Source: Microlunatus antarcticus (GTDB lineage: Bacteria; Actinomycetota; Actinomycetes; Propionibacteriales; Propionibacteriaceae). Taken from it: a stretch of 64,000 nt of DNA. Below the pieces are notes generated by a model that searched no databases, was not told where the DNA came from, and was given only the letters and a program-made list of their open reading frames with translations. A program made the translations under genes and the position numbers. Below, in pieces: positions 60,876 through 64,000 of this stretch. The stretch lies in NCBI RefSeq assembly GCF_014193425.1, contig NZ_JACHZG010000001.1, positions 2,666,001 through 2,730,000 of the forward strand, written 5' to 3'. The stretch's first letter is position 1; every line of letters starts with the position of its first letter.

Positions 60876-61907
60876 TCACGGGGTGATCAGCACCTTGCCG
60901 ACCGCACCGCGCTCGACCGCCTCCTGCGCCTGCGCCGCCTGCTCGAGGGGGAAGTGGTGCAGCGGCAGGCCGTGGGCGTCACCGACCCCGATCGCGCCGT
61001 CGAGCAGGGCGGCGCCGAGGTCGTCCACCGCGCGCGCCTTCGCGGCGGCGGGCAGGGTGTAGACGAGGACGAACTGCCAGCGCACGTTGCGGACCATCGA
61101 CGTCCGCACCGGGACCGCGACCTCCGCCCCGCCGCCGTCGTCGGCGTACGTCACCACGACCGCGCCCGGCGCGAGCAGCCCGCCGTCGAGCCCCGCGTTG
61201 GCCTGCGGGTTCACCTCGACGACGACGTCGACCCCGCCGGGGACGATCCGGCGGACCTCGGCCCGCACGTCGGTCTCCCGGTAGTCGATCACGTGGTCCG
61301 CCCCGGCGGCGGCCGCGAGCCGGCCCTTGGCGGGGCTGCTGACCGTGGTGAGGATCGTGGCGTCGGACCAGCGGGCGAGCTGGATGGCGGCGTTGCCGAC
61401 CGCGCCCGCACCACCCGAGACCAGGACCGTACGGCCCTGCAGCGTCCCCGGCCCGAGGCGCAGCGGGCCCTCCTCGTGCACCGTCAGGCACCGGTGCGCG
61501 GTGATGAACGGGATGCCGAGGGCGGCGCCGAGGTCGTACGGGGCCCCCTCCGCCCCGCGGGAGGGCAGCGCCGCCAGGTGCGTCTGCCGGACGAGGGTGT
61601 GCTCGCTCGTCGTGCCCCAGCGGCGCTTGAACGCGGCCTCGAAGACCCAGACGTCCAGGCCGAGCCACGAGGCGGGCACCCCTTCGCCGACGGCCTCGAC
61701 GACGCCCGCGCCGTCCTGGCCCGGGATCTGCGGCGGGTCCACCGGGCTGCCGGGACCGCGTCCGGCGCGGGACTTCCAGTCGGTCGGGTTGACCCCGGAT
61801 CGGAGCACCCGCACCCGGAGCTCGCCCGGTCCGGGCTCGGGGACGGGCTCGTCGGTGAGCCTCAGGACCTCGGGACCACCGGTCTCGGCGTAGACGACAG
61901 TGCGCAT
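60876..61907 (-). CDS. MDR family quinone/zinc-free oxidoreductase
   Basis: This 343-residue protein has an N-terminal GroES-like domain (RSGVNPTDWKSRAG, IPGQDGAGVVEAVG) and cofactor motif VSGGAGAVGNAAIQLARW. The overall form is that of NADPH:quinone reductases, without zinc ligands. The ATG at 61907 lies 11 bp after the nitrilase-family gene stop, so it is part of the serB operon run. Confidence 0.85.
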   Translation of the reverse strand: MRTVVYAETGGPEVLRLTDEPVPEPGPGELRVRVLRSGVNPTDWKSRAGRGPGSPVDPPQIPGQDGAGVVEAVGEGVPASWLGLDVWVFEAAFKRRWGTTSEHTLVRQTHLAALPSRGAEGAPYDLGAALGIPFITAHRCLTVHEEGPLRLGPGTLQGRTVLVSGGAGAVGNAAIQLARWSDATILTTVSSPAKGRLAAAAGADHVIDYRETDVRAEVRRIVPGGVDVVVEVNPQANAGLDGGLLAPGAVVVTYADDGGGAEVAVPVRTSMVRNVRWQFVLVYTLPAAAKARAVDDLGAALLDGAIGVGDAHGLPLHHFPLEQAAQAQEAVERGAVGKVLITP

Positions 61908-61918
61908 CTCGGCAGTCT

Positions 61919-62734
61919 CTACCCGAGGTCGCGGCGCCGGTTCAGCAGGACCGGCAGCACGGCGCGGACGCGGGCCACCTCGTCGAGGTCGAGCTCGGTC
62001 ACGACGAGGTCCTCCTCGGCGCCGAGCTCGGCGAGCACCGTCCCGTCCGGACCGACGACGCAGCTGTGCCCGATGCCGGTCGGCGCGTTCCCGCGGCCGG
62101 GCAGCAGGAGGCCGGCGGTCAGCGGGTCGGCCTGGCCGGTGGCCACGACGAAGCACGTGCTGTCCAGGGCCCGAGCGCGGGTCAGGAGCTGCCACTGCTC
62201 GAGCTTGCCGGGGCCGGCGCCCCACGAGCTGGGCAGGCACACGACCTCCGCCCCGCGGTCGGCGAGCGCGGTGAACAGGTCGGGGAACCGCACGTCGTAG
62301 CAGGTGGCCAGCCCCACCCCGATCCCGTCGACCCGGACGACGACCACGTCGTCGCCGGGCGCCACCGCGTCCGACTCCGCGTAGCCGAAGGCGTCGTAGA
62401 CGTGGATCTTGTCGTAGCTCGCCTCGACGCCGGGACCCGTCACCAGCAGGGTGTTGGTCACCCGGCCGTCCGTTGCCGGGGTGAACATGCCGGCGACCAC
62501 CACGACGTCGTGGCGCGCGGCGATCGCCCGCACACCGTCCGCCCAGGGTCCGTCGAGGGGCTGCGCGATCTCGGCGAGCGGCAGCCCGAACGCGCGCATC
62601 GTCGCCTCCGGGAACGTGACCAGCCGGGCGCCGGCGGCGGCGGCCCACCCGGTCTGCTCGGCGACCTGCCGGAGGTTGTCGTCGAGGTCGGCCCCCGTCG
62701 CGATCTGGGCCTGCGCCACCCGCAACGTGCTCAT
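61919..62734 (-). CDS. Carbon-nitrogen hydrolase (nitrilase superfamily)
   Basis: This 271-residue amidase has the Glu-Lys-Cys triad in context: VTFPEATMRAF (Glu), YDKIHVYDAFGY (Lys) and GLATCYDVRFPDLF (Cys). The form is like Nit/omega-amidase and deaminated-glutathione amidase members. It overlaps the serB stop by 4 bp, so it is coupled to serine biosynthesis genes. The natural substrate is unproven. Confidence 0.88.
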   Translation of the reverse strand: MSTLRVAQAQIATGADLDDNLRQVAEQTGWAAAAGARLVTFPEATMRAFGLPLAEIAQPLDGPWADGVRAIAARHDVVVVAGMFTPATDGRVTNTLLVTGPGVEASYDKIHVYDAFGYAESDAVAPGDDVVVVRVDGIGVGLATCYDVRFPDLFTALADRGAEVVCLPSSWGAGPGKLEQWQLLTRARALDSTCFVVATGQADPLTAGLLLPGRGNAPTGIGHSCVVGPDGTVLAELGAEEDLVVTELDLDEVARVRAVLPVLLNRRRDLG

Positions 62735-63948
62735 GCCGGCTCCCCTCTCGTGGATGTCGCCTCGGCTGCGCTGACCCGCTCGACGTCGGCGCCGCGGATG
62801 CCGAGCATGAAGAGGATCGCGTCCAGGTAGGGCACCGACACGGTGGTGTCGGCCTGCGCCCGGACGACCGGCTTGGCGTTGAAGGCGATGCCGAGCCCGG
62901 CGGCGGCGAGCATGTCGAGGTCGTTCGCGCCGTCCCCGACGGCTACCGTCTGCGACAGCGGGACGCCCTCCGCCGCCGCGATCTGCGCCAGCAGCTCGGC
63001 CTTACGCGCCCGGTCGACGACGGTGCCGAGCACCTCGCCGGTCAGCCGCCCGTCGCGGACCTCGAGGGTGTTCGCGTGGGCGTGGTCCAGGCCGAGGTCG
63101 ACGCGCAGGAAGTCGGTGAACGGCGTGAACCCGCCGCTGACGATGCCGACGACGAAGCCGAGGCGCTTGAGCGTGCGGACGAACGTCCGGGCGCCCGGCG
63201 TCAGCCGGATCCGGGCGCGGACCCGGTCGATCGCGGCCTCGTCGAGCCCGGCGAGCAGCCGGACGCGCTCGCGCAGCGACCCCTCGAAGTCCAGCTCGCC
63301 GGCCATCGCCCGCGCCGTCGTCGCCGCCACCTCGGCCCCGCAGCCGGCCTCGTCGGCGAGCAGCTCGATGACCTCGTCCATGATCAGCGTCGAGTCGACG
63401 TCCATGACGACGAGCCGCTTGGCGCGACGTTCCAGGCCGTTGACCTGGACCGCGATGTCGATCCGCTCGGCCTGCGCCACCTCGCCGAGCTCGCGCCGCA
63501 TGGCCTCGACGTCCCCGGCGATGACGACGAGGTCGTACGCGGTGACCGGGTCGGTGGCCAGCCGGACGATGCGGTCGATGTTGCCGCCGGTGGCGGCGAT
63601 CGCCTCGGCCACCGCGGCCAGCGACGACGGGGTGAGCGGGCGGCCCAGGACAGTCACGGCGTGCCGCATCAGGCCGGCGCGGCTCGAGGTGCTGGCGACG
63701 CGCTCGAAGTCGACCTTCATGTCGTGGGTGAAGCCCCAGAACAGGACGTCCCGTACGACGCTGTCGTCGGCGCCGTCGAGCCGGACGAGCACGTCGAGGG
63801 TGAGCCGCTCGCGCACGACGAGCTGTTCCATGTCCTCGAGCACCGCCCCCGCGCTGCCGAGCAGCTGGAGCAGGTCACGCGTGACGCTGGGCCGGTCGCG
63901 CCCGGAGACGCGGATCAGCAGCGGGTGGCCCGCCTCGACCACGCTCAC
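62731..63948 (-). CDS. serB: Phosphoserine phosphatase with ACT domains
   Basis: This 405-residue protein has an N-terminal regulatory half with two ACT-like domains (LIRVSGRDRPSVTRDLLQLL first) and a C-terminal HAD phosphatase. The DxD nucleophile is VVMDVDSTLIMDE, later SGGFTPFTDF, and motif IV AVGDGANDLDML. This is the actinobacterial ACT-SerB form that makes L-serine. The GTG at 63948 overlaps the preceding gene's stop. Confidence 0.94.
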   Translation of the reverse strand: MSVVEAGHPLLIRVSGRDRPSVTRDLLQLLGSAGAVLEDMEQLVVRERLTLDVLVRLDGADDSVVRDVLFWGFTHDMKVDFERVASTSSRAGLMRHAVTVLGRPLTPSSLAAVAEAIAATGGNIDRIVRLATDPVTAYDLVVIAGDVEAMRRELGEVAQAERIDIAVQVNGLERRAKRLVVMDVDSTLIMDEVIELLADEAGCGAEVAATTARAMAGELDFEGSLRERVRLLAGLDEAAIDRVRARIRLTPGARTFVRTLKRLGFVVGIVSGGFTPFTDFLRVDLGLDHAHANTLEVRDGRLTGEVLGTVVDRARKAELLAQIAAAEGVPLSQTVAVGDGANDLDMLAAAGLGIAFNAKPVVRAQADTTVSVPYLDAILFMLGIRGADVERVSAAEATSTRGEPA

Positions 63949-64000
63949 GCGAAGGTCCAGGCGAGGATCTCGGCCGGTTCGCGGGCGACCACCCGGAGCG
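63945..64000 (-). CDS. C-terminal fragment of an upstream gene (truncated at window end)
   Basis: An open frame enters from the right edge and ends with LRVVAREPAEILAWTFA and a TGA at 63947-63945, overlapping the serB GTG (GTGA). The overlap pattern matches real operon junctions in this window. Too little is present to name it. Confidence 0.5.
   Translation of the reverse strand, partial: LRVVAREPAEILAWTFA

Overview
The window is one contiguous piece of a very GC-rich actinobacterial chromosome. The evidence is WhiB7, mycoredoxin, AdnAB, a UPF0182 protein, a PPA1309-type protein, frequent GTG starts, and many promoters whose TANNNT -10 box ends about 7 nt before the start codon (leaderless mRNAs). 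The PPA1309-type protein and the overall gene mix point to Propionibacteriales (Nocardioidaceae or Propionibacteriaceae); this placement is inference. Almost all of the window is coding. No tRNA, rRNA, CRISPR array, insertion sequence or phage gene was recognised.

Region 1 (1-13.9 kb) holds accessory metabolism: a truncated SDR; divergent regulator/target pairs (TetR with an MDR reductase, an ArsR-like HTH protein with an MFS transporter, MarR with an MDR reductase); an orphan ParA/MinD ATPase followed by a palindromic repeat array; a 2-hydroxyacid dehydrogenase; a family-2 glycosyltransferase; a Mug-type glycosylase; and a catalytic/non-catalytic M16 peptidase pair. Region 2 (13.9-17.6 kb) holds a three-gene operon that looks like an actinobacterial version of the Firmicutes WxL / WxL-interacting-protein surface system, then a methyltransferase and a LysM lipoprotein.

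Region 3 (17.6-33.7 kb) follows the mycobacterial Rv3193c-Rv3198c neighbourhood: UPF0182, PPA1309-type, PDZ/Lon-S16 protease (with moaE fused into the operon), Zincin_2/DUF2342, ThiF-like, AarF/UbiB kinase, whiB7 with a long attenuator-containing leader, and uvrD2. A 500-bp gap at 27.34-27.84 kb contains a DnaA-box-like cluster, a consensus promoter and a 16-bp perfect stem beginning exactly at the predicted transcription start. It precedes a tiny zinc-ribbon gene.

Region 4 (33.7-37.1 kb) carries a DinB-like protein, an LLM oxidoreductase, a membrane protein, mycoredoxin and a HAD phosphatase. Region 5 (37.1-55.1 kb) is a recombination block: recC-recB-recD on the plus strand and adnA-adnB-nudC on the minus strand, separated by an NCS2 purine/uracil permease. 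Two complete end-resection machines plus UvrD2 therefore lie within about 24 kb.

Region 6 (55.1-64 kb) has an SDR/MerR divergent pair, a VanZ-like protein whose 3' end is antisense to its neighbour, and a minus-strand run from a truncated gene through serB, a nitrilase-family amidase, an MDR reductase, a PQQ-like propeller membrane protein and a large polytopic membrane protein.
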